Assembly: GCA_965228575.1 (NCBI GenBank)
Contig: CBDDHW010000067.1
Location: 145,458 to 209,457, forward strand
Origin: UBA11612 sp965228575
GTDB lineage: Bacteria > Pseudomonadota > Alphaproteobacteria > Rhodospirillales > Rhodospirillaceae
DNA: 64,000 nt
Direction: 5' to 3'
Numbering within the stretch: position 1 is the stretch's first letter; each line of letters starts with the position of its first letter. Below are positions 34,312 through 42,387 of this stretch, piece after piece. The notes under the pieces were generated by a model. The model was not told the origin of the DNA. It saw only the letters and a list, made by a program, of their open reading frames with translations, and did no database searches. The translations under genes and the position numbers were made by a program.

Positions 34312-37147
34312 AATCGCGGTTCGCTGCTTAACGGAGAAACCCGGCTCAGAGCCCATGAGCGGTAAAAAGAAACGCTCGGGTCTGGATCAGCCGTCCGAAT
34401 ACGCTCTGATATTCGACTGCGAAACCACCATCGATGCAGCTCAGGCCTTAAGGGTTGGGTTCTTTCAAGTTTGTGAATCAGGAGCTTTGGTCCGCGAGGG
34501 TTTGTTTTTTGATGAGGATACGCTCACCGATGCCGATATCGCGACAATCCTCGCTTTCGGTGAGACAAACTGTCTTGAAGTGTTGTCCGCCGACGAATTT
34601 CGAGCCGATGTCTTCTTGCAAATCGGATATCGCTGGCGAGGCAGCATCGTCGGCTTCAACCTGCCGTTTGATATCTCCCGCATTGCCATTGGCCACGGTG
34701 AAGCCCGAAAACATATGCGCGGCGGGTTCTCGTTTCCCCTCACTCCCAATAAGTACGATCCCAAGGTGCGGGTGAAACATCTCAGCCGTAGAGCGGCTTT
34801 AATCGACTTTGCCAAACCCGCTATACAGACGACTGGTCGGAGTGGACGTAAGCGCGGAGAAAAGGTGCCGCACAACCGGGGCTATTTCTACGACATAAAA
34901 ACACTCGCAGCTTCTCTTACAAGCCGAAGCTTCTCTCTGGGCAGTTTGTGTGAATTTCTAGGAACGCAAACGCAGAAGCGAAAGACAGAAGAGCACGGCG
35001 GGCCTATTACACCTGATTACCTCGACTATGCTCGTGCAGACGTTCAAGCCACATGGGAGTGTTATGAAGCCCTTACGGCTATGTACGTGAAGCATGGGCT
35101 GGATAAGCCCGCTCATCGCATTCTGAGTGAAGCCAGCGTTGGTAAGGCTTATCTCGATCAAATGGGCATAGAGCCTCTACTCGCCTGCCAGCCCGATATC
35201 GATAGATCCATCTTCGGAAAGACCATGTGTGGGTACTACGGCGGCAGAGCGGAAGTGCGCATTCGCCGTGAAGTCCGAGAAGTGATCTATGTGGATTTCA
35301 AGTCCATGTATCCGACCGTGAATAGTCTTATGGGGCTATGGGATTTTGTCATCGCGGACGGCATGAGCTGGCATGACACCACAACGGAGACCCAAGAGTT
35401 TTTAAATCGGGTTACTGATTCAGATCTGCAAAAGCCGGATACGTGGCTAGGCCTTCGGACCATTGTCCGCATTAAGCCGGATGGAGATGTTCTGCCGGTA
35501 CGTGCGAAGTATGACGGTAACGTCAATACTATTGGTCTCAACCATCTCAGCAGTGATCACTCACTGTGGTACACGCTGGCCGACTGCGTAGCCTCCAAGC
35601 TGCTGACCGGTAAAACACCGACCATCATTGAAGCCATCACATTCAAGCCTGGACCATCTCAGAAGGGACTCAAACCCGTCGATTTGTTCGGTAATCCGGC
35701 TTACAGGGTCGATCCAATAAAGCATGATGTATTTAACCGGCTCATCGATTTACGTGATGAGGCTAAATCCAGAAATGATCCCATCGAAAAAGCCATTAAA
35801 ATTATTGCCAATGCGACCAGCTACGGCATTTTTATTGAGATAATTCGCGATAATGCCGCAAAGCCGGAATTATTATTTGTTTACGGAATTAACGGTGATT
35901 TTCATGAATTAAATACCAGAGCAATAGAAGAGCCCGGTAAATATTTTAATCCATTATTGGGTGTTTTAATTACCGGTGCTGCCCGTTTAATGCTGGCATT
36001 AGCGGAAATAATTACGATTAAAAATAATTTGGAATGGGTATTTTGCGATACAGATAGTTTAGCTATCGCAAAACCAAAGGAAATAAATCGCAATATATTT
36101 ATTGAAAAGGCAAATGCGGTAATTGATTGGTTTATTCCGTTAAATCCGTACAAAAAACCCGGTTCGATATTACAAATAGAAGATATTAATTTCGGGAATA
36201 GCGGAAAAAATATAAAGCCGCTTTATTGTTATGCGATATCTGCAAAAAGATATTGTCTCTTTAATAAAGATAACTCCGGAAAACCAATATTAAGAAAAGC
36301 CTCTGCTCATGGTTTAGGACATTTAATTGAGCCATATTCCGATAAAGAGGCATTACCTGAATTACCAAAGCCACAATATTCCCTCCCAAAAATTGGGGTA
36401 AAGCGCTGGCAGCATGATTTATGGATAAAAATCATCGAGGCCGCGCTGGCCGGACATCCTGACCAGGTATCGTATGACTGGCACCCAGCATTACAAAAAC
36501 CAGCCCTCAGCCGCTACAGCGCGACCAGTCCCGACCTCTTAGGCTGGATGAAACACTGGAACGAGGGAAAGCCTTACAGCCAGCAAATTCGGCCCTTTGG
36601 GTTTCTGGTGGCCCCGATGGCTAAGAAGGGTCTTCTGGCCGAACCCTCGGAGGCAGAGCTGGTCGATCCGAGCAAACGCGGACGGCCAGCCAAGGCTGCC
36701 GATCCAAAGCCGATAGCGCCGTTCGAGACCGATCCAGCCAGGGCTGTGGCGCAAGCGTTCGACCGGGTGACCGGTGACCCAATCGACCCCAGGCAGCTTA
36801 AAACCTACGCAGAAGCTTTGTTTAACTATCACCTCAGCTCGGAGGACAAGTTCGAGAATGGTGAGTTTCTGGACCGAGGAAAGACAGCGCGGAGACATAT
36901 CCGCGCCGAGAGTGTTAGGCTAATCGGCAAGGAAGCAAACAAAGTGGGGGAAAGCGGGGAAGCGGACCCGCTGGAATGCAATGCCGTCGCAAGCTTTCAG
37001 ACAACTCGACGATTTCATCCGAAACAAAATGCGGATGTCGCACATCTACCAGCCGGTGATGCTGCTGGAATTGCTGCGACGAAAGGGAAACGCAACCCGC
37101 CGCGACATAGCAAAAGCCCTTCTAAGTCACGACGAATCGCAAGTTGA
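34289..37147 (+). CDS. polB: Family B DNA polymerase (casposon)
   Basis: 952-aa family B DNA polymerase for element replication. The exonuclease domain has Exo I (FDCETT, D43/E45), Exo II (GFNLPFDISR, N124/D128) and Exo III (YARADVQA, D251). A YYGG linker motif is near 316-320. Polymerase motifs A (DFKSMYP, 336-342), B (KIIANATSYG, with one extra residue versus KxxxNSxYG) and C (CDTDS, D587/D589) follow in order, so both activities look intact. ATG at 34289 is preferred: AAGGAG lies upstream, whereas an in-frame start at 34232 has none. Coding DNA from about 35,780 to 36,410 is much more AT-rich than the flanks. The 3' end overlaps the HNH-HIT gene. Confidence 0.95.
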   Translation: MTRPSPTEIAVRCLTEKPGSEPMSGKKKRSGLDQPSEYALIFDCETTIDAAQALRVGFFQVCESGALVREGLFFDEDTLTDADIATILAFGETNCLEVLSADEFRADVFLQIGYRWRGSIVGFNLPFDISRIAIGHGEARKHMRGGFSFPLTPNKYDPKVRVKHLSRRAALIDFAKPAIQTTGRSGRKRGEKVPHNRGYFYDIKTLAASLTSRSFSLGSLCEFLGTQTQKRKTEEHGGPITPDYLDYARADVQATWECYEALTAMYVKHGLDKPAHRILSEASVGKAYLDQMGIEPLLACQPDIDRSIFGKTMCGYYGGRAEVRIRREVREVIYVDFKSMYPTVNSLMGLWDFVIADGMSWHDTTTETQEFLNRVTDSDLQKPDTWLGLRTIVRIKPDGDVLPVRAKYDGNVNTIGLNHLSSDHSLWYTLADCVASKLLTGKTPTIIEAITFKPGPSQKGLKPVDLFGNPAYRVDPIKHDVFNRLIDLRDEAKSRNDPIEKAIKIIANATSYGIFIEIIRDNAAKPELLFVYGINGDFHELNTRAIEEPGKYFNPLLGVLITGAARLMLALAEIITIKNNLEWVFCDTDSLAIAKPKEINRNIFIEKANAVIDWFIPLNPYKKPGSILQIEDINFGNSGKNIKPLYCYAISAKRYCLFNKDNSGKPILRKASAHGLGHLIEPYSDKEALPELPKPQYSLPKIGVKRWQHDLWIKIIEAALAGHPDQVSYDWHPALQKPALSRYSATSPDLLGWMKHWNEGKPYSQQIRPFGFLVAPMAKKGLLAEPSEAELVDPSKRGRPAKAADPKPIAPFETDPARAVAQAFDRVTGDPIDPRQLKTYAEALFNYHLSSEDKFENGEFLDRGKTARRHIRAESVRLIGKEANKVGESGEADPLECNAVASFQTTRRFHPKQNADVAHLPAGDAAGIAATKGKRNPPRHSKSPSKSRRIAS

Positions 37148-37973
37148 ATACTATGAGCAAATCACCGCCAACATGGTGGGCCGTGTTCTTACCAAGAACA
37201 GAGGGATTACTGAGCGGGATGGCAATGACTATAGCCTGAAGGATTTCGAGCGGCTTTCTAACGATGAAGTCAAAGCCCTAAAAGCACTGTGTAACGAAAA
37301 AATCGATGCATACATCGAGAAGCGCGGCAAACGTATTTGGCAGCACCGCACTAAAAGCGCTGGATATATCTCGGGCACACTTCGCTACGAGGTATTTAAA
37401 AGGGCAAAATTTCGATGCGAACTGTGCGGTGTGATGGATAGGGATAAAGCTCTAGAGGTCGATCATATCATCCCACGCAATAAAGGTGGATCAGACGATA
37501 TTAGCAATCTGCAGGCCCTCTGTTATTCCTGCAACGCCATGAAGCGTGATCGTGATGATACGGATTTTCGCGGAATAGCTGACAGCTATAGCCACCGCGA
37601 AAAAGGATGCGTGTTTTGCGATATTCCACAAACAAAAGTCATCGCAGAAAACGAACTGTGCGTAGCCATCAAAGACGGCTACCCCGTGACGGAAGGTCAC
37701 ATGTTGATAATACCCAAGCGCCATGTATCGGATTATTTCGATCTATATCAGCCGGAAAGAAATGCGATTGAAGCGCTGCTGCATGAGCAACGGCAGCAGC
37801 TTTGCCAAAGCGACGCCAGTGTCAGTGGATTTAATGTAGGCGCAAATTCAGGTGAAGATGCCGGGCAGACGGTGCTTCATTGCCACGTGCATTTAATCCC
37901 GAGGCGGTCGGGAGATGTCGAAAACCCTAGGGGTGGGGTTCGAGGGGTTATTGCTAAAAAACAGCAATACTGA
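36981..37973 (+). CDS. HNH-HIT fusion protein (casposon)
   Basis: A 330-aa three-part protein. Residues 1-90 look like a winged-helix DNA-binding domain (VMLLELLRRKGNATRRDIAKALL). Residues 130-195 form an HNH nuclease with C146/C149, the HNH His at D161-H162 (EVDHIIPRNKGG) and C181/C184. Residues 205-330 form a HIT-type domain: CVFCDI, GHMLIIPKRHV and the histidine triad H300-C-H302-V-H304. HIT domains hydrolyse nucleoside phosphoramidates, dinucleotide polyphosphates or adenylated DNA ends (aprataxin), so nuclease plus nucleotide hydrolase is an unusual pairing. The start overlaps polB by 167 bp in another frame; starts at 37029 or 37035 are alternatives. Confidence 0.85.
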   Translation: MPSQAFRQLDDFIRNKMRMSHIYQPVMLLELLRRKGNATRRDIAKALLSHDESQVEYYEQITANMVGRVLTKNRGITERDGNDYSLKDFERLSNDEVKALKALCNEKIDAYIEKRGKRIWQHRTKSAGYISGTLRYEVFKRAKFRCELCGVMDRDKALEVDHIIPRNKGGSDDISNLQALCYSCNAMKRDRDDTDFRGIADSYSHREKGCVFCDIPQTKVIAENELCVAIKDGYPVTEGHMLIIPKRHVSDYFDLYQPERNAIEALLHEQRQQLCQSDASVSGFNVGANSGEDAGQTVLHCHVHLIPRRSGDVENPRGGVRGVIAKKQQY

Positions 37974-38092
37974 TGAAACAGAAAAATGGATGGTTTCGCG
38001 AGTGCGTAGTGCTCTAAGGCGGCATAATGAGCGCATCGACAAAATAGCTATGTGCAAGAGAGAATAGTGGTAGCGCCCTCTAGGAGTACAGG

Positions 38093-38344
38093 ATGACGAA
38101 AATAAACTGTTCGGAATGTGGAAAAGACTTTTCGTCTGAGGTTGCCTCATGTCCATATTGTGGAGAGCCTCACAACAACATCACTAGACCGGTTGGGATG
38201 CTATTGGGGCTGGGCATCTTCCTATCACCGGTTATTTTCGCTTGGTTCACACTTCAATCAGGGCGGAGCCTTCGGTCTCGGGTTATTGCGTTCTCTTGGT
38301 TGCTCGCAATATTGGTATTAGTGCTTGGGACTCAATTAGAATGA
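38093..38344 (+). CDS. Zinc-ribbon membrane protein (casposon)
   Basis: 83 aa, with a strong upstream TAGGAG. The N-terminus is a zinc ribbon: CSECGKDFSSEVASCPYCGEP carries two CxxC pairs. Two hydrophobic helices follow (MLLGLGIFLSPVIFAWFTL and VIAFSWLLAILVLVLGT). Zinc-ribbon plus membrane proteins of this size are common in bacteria with no known function. It lies in the right arm, close to a lipoprotein gene, and may be cargo or a membrane anchor. Confidence in the gene is high, in function none. Confidence 0.7.
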   Translation: MTKINCSECGKDFSSEVASCPYCGEPHNNITRPVGMLLGLGIFLSPVIFAWFTLQSGRSLRSRVIAFSWLLAILVLVLGTQLE

Positions 38345-38461
38345 GGGCTCAGCACTTCTCACCTACCTCCTGTTTAAAATGCCTACACCCTCTGGACGAG
38401 TTCGGTCAGTTATGCAATCATCAAGACATTCTTGGAAATTCCTGGGGTGGGGGAAGTAATA

Positions 38462-38809
38462 ATGCGCGTCGCCGCGACCGTTTTTTTGGCATCCGTTTTT
38501 GTTTCTGGTTGTGTCTCGAACAACTCGATCCAACCTATTCAGGTTGGGGACACTGAAAAGTCATGCGAAGTTCTGACACTTGAACTAAATCAACTTGGTG
38601 TACAATTTGAAGAGGCCAAAGATGATTCTGGGTTCACCGGCAAAAACGTTGGTATGGCCCTACTTTTCTGGCCGGGCATTTTTGTAAACGAAAGCCGCGC
38701 ATCAAGAAATCAATCTTCCGTTCAGCAACGAATTCAATATTTGACGGGTTTGTACAATCAAAAATGCGTCGGCAATCGTAGAGATGCAGCTGCTGATGCA
38801 GAAAGTTGA
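38462..38809 (+). CDS. Small lipoprotein (casposon cargo)
   Basis: 115 aa from the ATG at 38462, with GGGGGAAG upstream; an upstream in-frame start at 38432 is not needed. The signal MRVAATVFLASVFVSGC ends in a lipobox with a lipidated cysteine. The body contains SCEVLTLELNQLGVQFEEAK, GKNVGMALLFWPGIFVNES and RIQYLTGLYNQKC, a pattern I associate with unnamed periplasmic lipoproteins of proteobacteria. The gene is the last in the right arm, ending 84 bp before a terminator. No function is proposed. Confidence 0.65.
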   Translation: MRVAATVFLASVFVSGCVSNNSIQPIQVGDTEKSCEVLTLELNQLGVQFEEAKDDSGFTGKNVGMALLFWPGIFVNESRASRNQSSVQQRIQYLTGLYNQKCVGNRRDAAADAES

Positions 38810-38892
38810 TACCTACTAATTCTTTATTGAGTTGTTCCTCCAAAAAATTGCTGAAGAAACCGCTCAGTTTTTCATTCGATTGCCTATCTAAT

Positions 38893-38925
38893 AAAAAAGC
38901 CCCATCGATTTGATGGGGTTTTTTT
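38893..38925 (+). terminator. Terminator near the right end of the casposon
   Basis: CCCCATC pairs with GATGGGG around a short loop, preceded by six A and followed by seven T. It ends the right-arm genes 25 bp before the right inverted repeat. Confidence 0.85.
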
Positions 38926-38950
38926 GTGGTTGCTCGACCAATATTTATTG

Positions 38951-38965
38951 GTGGAGATAACTATA
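38951..38965. repeat. Casposon right terminal inverted repeat
   Basis: GTGGAGATAACTATA, an exact reverse complement of 29116-29130. It touches the right copy of the 25-bp direct repeat with no gap. Confidence 0.92.
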
Positions 38966-38990
38966 CCCCCGCACTGAATGGGTGCGGGGG
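38966..38990. repeat. Right direct repeat (TSD), hairpin terminator
   Basis: Identical and in the same orientation as 29091-29115. It keeps the downstream TTT flank and lies between the casposon and the end of ftsZ. The pre-insertion locus would have been AAAACAAAA, one hairpin, then TTTAATAGAG: a bidirectional terminator between the patatin and ftsZ genes. Confidence 0.9.
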
Positions 38991-39017
38991 TTTAATAGAG
39001 GTCGGCGGCAAAAGAGG

Positions 39018-39060
39018 CGGCGTTACACGTTCACACCATTTAAAACTACGTGTAACACCG
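39018..39060 (-). terminator. Inverted repeat downstream of ftsZ
   Basis: GTTACACG and CGTGTAAC pair, extended to 12 bp with one mismatch, around a 19-nt loop, starting 24 bp past the ftsZ stop. On the ftsZ strand it is followed by CTCTTTTGCC. It may be a weak terminator of the dcw operon. Confidence 0.5.
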
Positions 39061-39084
39061 CTCCCCCTTTTGGCTCTTGAGGCG

Positions 39085-40935
39085 TTAGTTGGCTTGCCGG
39101 CGAAGGAATGCCGGAATTTCCAACTCCTCCTCGTTATGATCTCCGCCGATGCGGTCTTTGGCATTGACGGAAATGTTCATGGTTCCCGGCTTGTCCACCT
39201 TGGCTTGTGGTTCGGGTGCGCGGGTCTCGGAGACCTCCTCAGTTTTTGGCTTCGAGGTGAGACTGCGGTAGCGGCTGAACAAGCTGACCCGACCACCATC
39301 CTGTTTTGCTTCCGCGGCTGGTTGCGTTGCAGGCGATGCTGCAGGTGTCGTCTCTGTGGGTTCAGGTTTGACTTCCGCCATCGCCGGTTTCTCCGGCGCG
39401 GCCGGCTGAGTTAGCGGCAGGGTCGGTGCGCTCTCCTCAGATACGGGAGCTGGACGCGGCACCATAGGTGCGGCTGCGGGCTGTGGTTGCTCCGCCCGCG
39501 GTTCTACGGGCGCTTTTGGAACAAACACTTCCCGTTGGCGTTCCGCCAAGGTTGGTCCCGACGGTGCAATGCGCGAAGCCACGGGCGGTGAGGCTTTCGC
39601 AATTGCTTCCGCGACCGCCGCCGTCTGTGCCTGAGGTGCGGGAACCGGTTTAGCTTCGGCGGGCTGTTCTGGCTCACCGAGTTCAGCCACCGCGTCCTTT
39701 GCATTGGCTTCGGCTTGTTTGGCTGCCGCTGTCATTTCCGCAAGGGCTTTTTCTTCGGCCTCAAGCTGCGTTGTTCCCGTTGCAGGAGCCAGGGTCGGCC
39801 CTCCGAAACCAAACTGACCGAGAGTGGGTTGAGGCGCTTGCACTGGACGGGTGGGAGCCATGGGCGCACGTGCGGCAGTAGATGTGTCCGCGTCGGGTAG
39901 ACGCCGTCCCACCATACGCGGTTCCGCGCGCATAGGCATAGGCCGTGGCTGCGCACCGGCTTCGGACTCAATTCCGGTTGCCACAACGGAGACGCGAATA
40001 CGTCCTTCCATTTGCTCATCGAAGCAGGATCCGAAGATGATATGTGCTTCGGTTTCCACTTCATCGCGGATGCGGTTCGCAGCTTCATCAACCTCAAACA
40101 ACGTGATGTCCGCGCCGCCGGTGATGTTGATGAGAACACCTTTCGCGCCGCGCATGGAGGTTTCTTCCAAGAGCGGGTTAGCGATAGCAGCTTCTGCGGC
40201 ATCGAGAGCGCGGCGTTCTCCTTCCGCTTCCCCGGTACCCATCATGGCGCGACCCATTTCTTTCATCACCGTGCGCACATCGGCGAAGTCCAAGTTGATC
40301 ATGCCCGGCATCATCATGAGGTCGGTGACACTACGCACGCCGCCGTGCAGAACATCGTCTGCCATCTTGAAAGCGTCGGCAAAGGTCGTTTTCTCATTCG
40401 CCACCCGAAATAAATTCTGGTTCGGAATAACGATGAGGGTATCGACACATTGAGCGAGTTCCTCGATACCAGCCTCGGCGAGACGCATGCGATGCACGCC
40501 CTCGAACTGGAACGGTTTGGTGACAACGCCCACGGTAAGAACACCAAGGTTGCTTGCTGCCTTCGCGATAACCGGAGCGGCCCCGGTACCGGTGCCACCA
40601 CCCATGCCGGCGGTGATGAAGGCCATATGCGAGCCTTCCAGTTCACCGGCAATGAGTTCCACCGCTTCTTCGGCGGCGTGACGGCCAATGTCCGGACGTG
40701 CGCCGGAGCCTAACCCCTGTGTGGTGTCACGGCCCAGTTGAATGCGCCGATCCGTGCGCGATGAGGCGAGGGCTTGCGCGTCGGTATTAGCAACAACAAA
40801 GTCGACACCCTCCATGGCGCTTTGGATCATGTTGTTGACGGCGTTTCCGCCAGCGCCGCCGACGCCGACGACAGTGATGCGCGGCTTTAGCTGCGCGTCA
40901 ATGGTAGTCTTAGGTACGGTAATGTTGATGGTCAT
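39085..40935 (-). CDS. ftsZ: Cell division GTPase FtsZ
   Basis: Tubulin-like GTPase that forms the Z-ring. 616 aa: GTPase and C-terminal subdomains to about residue 320, with the tubulin signature GGGTGTG at 112-118. A long linker of about 270 residues rich in Pro, Ala and Glu follows, then a C-terminal peptide EELEIPAFLRRQAN that binds FtsA and other partners. It is the last dcw gene. A 133-bp gap separates it from ftsA and may contain extra ftsZ promoters, though none stand out. The stop lies 95 bp from the casposon's right direct repeat. Confidence 0.97.
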   Translation of the reverse strand: MTINITVPKTTIDAQLKPRITVVGVGGAGGNAVNNMIQSAMEGVDFVVANTDAQALASSRTDRRIQLGRDTTQGLGSGARPDIGRHAAEEAVELIAGELEGSHMAFITAGMGGGTGTGAAPVIAKAASNLGVLTVGVVTKPFQFEGVHRMRLAEAGIEELAQCVDTLIVIPNQNLFRVANEKTTFADAFKMADDVLHGGVRSVTDLMMMPGMINLDFADVRTVMKEMGRAMMGTGEAEGERRALDAAEAAIANPLLEETSMRGAKGVLINITGGADITLFEVDEAANRIRDEVETEAHIIFGSCFDEQMEGRIRVSVVATGIESEAGAQPRPMPMRAEPRMVGRRLPDADTSTAARAPMAPTRPVQAPQPTLGQFGFGGPTLAPATGTTQLEAEEKALAEMTAAAKQAEANAKDAVAELGEPEQPAEAKPVPAPQAQTAAVAEAIAKASPPVASRIAPSGPTLAERQREVFVPKAPVEPRAEQPQPAAAPMVPRPAPVSEESAPTLPLTQPAAPEKPAMAEVKPEPTETTPAASPATQPAAEAKQDGGRVSLFSRYRSLTSKPKTEEVSETRAPEPQAKVDKPGTMNISVNAKDRIGGDHNEEELEIPAFLRRQAN

Positions 40936-41068
40936 TTGCAGTCTCCAAATATTTCTAAGCTCGTTGCAACGATTGAGTTTTTGATCACTCTTTTTGTTTT
41001 CGGGTTTCGTAGGGCGGGTGGACCGGTCGATCGCCCCACGCCACGTATCGTTGGTCTGCTCTCCATCA

Positions 41069-42331
41069 TTAGAAGTTCTCCCTTAACCACTGGCCAAGGC
41101 GGCCAAAGGAGTTTTTGTTTTTGGCGGCTTGCATCGCCGCGTAGTCTGGTCGTGTCACATGTTCCCGCAGGCCGTAACGGAGTAAGCCTGCAGCTGTAGA
41201 AAACGCTGGGCCCGAGACGGACTCAGGTAGGCCTCGGATCATCTTCGGTCGTCCGAGGCGTACCTGCTTGTCGAGCACGAGCTCGGCAAGATCGCGTAGC
41301 CCTTCGAGTTGGCTGGCACCGCCGGTAAGCACGACGCGCCGGCCAGCCGATTTTCCAAAGCCAGAAACGTCAAGATGGCTGCGGACCAGCTCGAGCGTCT
41401 CTTCCACGCGGGCCTGAATAATTTGAACCAACATGGATTTTGGAACTTCGTTTGCGCTGGTCTCGTCGTCTTCGCCGACCAGCGGTACTTTTATTAGGTC
41501 ACGAGCATTCGCCGGCGCTTGCAGCACGCTACCGTGAACCGTTTTGAGGCGTTCAGCCTTGGCAACTGGTGTTGAGAGACCCTTGGCGATATCGCCTGTA
41601 ATGTGTTGACCACCGACAGGAATCGTCTCGACAAAGCAGACATGACCCTCAACAAAAACGGCGATCGATGTGGTGCCACCGCCCATGTCGATGACCGTGC
41701 AGCCCAAGTCCTTTTCATCCTCAACCAAGCAGGCAACGCCGGACGCGTAAGGAGAAACCACACGTTCGGCAACGTCGAGGTCACATCTATCAATGACAGA
41801 ATTCAGGTTGCGCGAGGGACCAACGGCCGCGGTCACGAGGTGAATATTTACGCCAAGTTTTCCGCCATACATGCCTCTTGGGTCGATAATGCCGTTGCTT
41901 CCGTCGATCGAATATCCTGTCGGGATGCAATGAATGAGCTCACGATCGTTGGGGTCGAACTGCGAACTGCCGTGATCAAGAATTCGGCGTACGTCGGTAT
42001 CGCGGATTTGGTGCCCGGACACTGCTAACTCAACATCGACGCGCGTTGATTGCGGGGCGCCGCAGGACATATTGACGAATACTTTTTCAATCCGCTCGCC
42101 CGCCATTTGTTCAGCGGCATCAACAGCGGAACGTACACCAGACTCCGCTTCGTCTAGGTTTGTCACTTGGCCGCAGCGCATGCCGCGGGAGCGGTGATGG
42201 CCGACCCCCACGACTTGAAACTCGCCGCCTTCATCTGTTTTGGCGCCCATCTTTGCGATGAAGCACGCAACCTTGGTCGTGCCCACATCCAGGGCCGCGA
42301 TCGTGCCGTTTCGCGGTAATGATTTACTCAC
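41069..42331 (-). CDS. ftsA: Cell division protein FtsA
   Basis: Actin-like ATPase tethering FtsZ to the membrane, 420 aa. The phosphate-1 motif ALDVGTTKVACFIAK is at the N-terminus, the SHS2-like 1C subdomain follows, and the phosphate-2 motif TVIDMGGGTTSIAVF and adenosine motif VVLTGGASQLEGL are present. The C-terminal amphipathic tail FGRLGQWLRENF would insert in the inner membrane. It lies 56 bp after ftsQ and 133 bp before ftsZ, the standard ftsQ-ftsA-ftsZ order. Confidence 0.96.
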   Translation of the reverse strand: MSKSLPRNGTIAALDVGTTKVACFIAKMGAKTDEGGEFQVVGVGHHRSRGMRCGQVTNLDEAESGVRSAVDAAEQMAGERIEKVFVNMSCGAPQSTRVDVELAVSGHQIRDTDVRRILDHGSSQFDPNDRELIHCIPTGYSIDGSNGIIDPRGMYGGKLGVNIHLVTAAVGPSRNLNSVIDRCDLDVAERVVSPYASGVACLVEDEKDLGCTVIDMGGGTTSIAVFVEGHVCFVETIPVGGQHITGDIAKGLSTPVAKAERLKTVHGSVLQAPANARDLIKVPLVGEDDETSANEVPKSMLVQIIQARVEETLELVRSHLDVSGFGKSAGRRVVLTGGASQLEGLRDLAELVLDKQVRLGRPKMIRGLPESVSGPAFSTAAGLLRYGLREHVTRPDYAAMQAAKNKNSFGRLGQWLRENF

Positions 42332-42387
42332 GGTGACCTAACTCCTTTTGCTCAAGCCATGCCACGGCATACACAACAGCCGATATT

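Larger units (their letters stand above)
29116..38965. mobile_element. Casposon (Cas1-encoding self-synthesising transposon)
   Basis: A 9,850-bp element bounded by perfect 15-bp terminal inverted repeats and a 25-bp target-site duplication. It codes for a stand-alone Cas1 (31072-32172), a family B DNA polymerase (34289-37147), two HNH nucleases (33925-34311 and 36981-37973), HTH proteins (32253-33233 and 33343-33921), a KAP NTPase, a zinc-ribbon membrane protein and a lipoprotein. Cas1, PolB, HNH and HTH genes inside inverted repeats are the published defining set of casposons, in which Cas1 acts as the integrase. Left-arm genes (HTH-cas1-KAP) run leftward; the right-arm genes run rightward from a common divergent region near 33,290. 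No cas2, effector gene or CRISPR array accompanies Cas1. Confidence 0.95.

Noticed and set aside
38242..38556. A 104-codon frame overlapping the zinc-ribbon and lipoprotein genes
   Set aside because: It lies in another frame across two better-supported genes and has no features of its own.
29116..38965. A CRISPR-Cas locus, since Cas1 is present
   Set aside because: No repeat-spacer array, cas2, effector or leader-like tract is visible anywhere in the window. The polymerase, HNH genes, inverted repeats and direct repeats fit a casposon.
29078..39085. A tRNA-anchored integrative element with a tyrosine integrase
   Set aside because: No tRNA fragment and no tyrosine or serine recombinase gene is present; integration is explained by Cas1 and the hairpin duplication.
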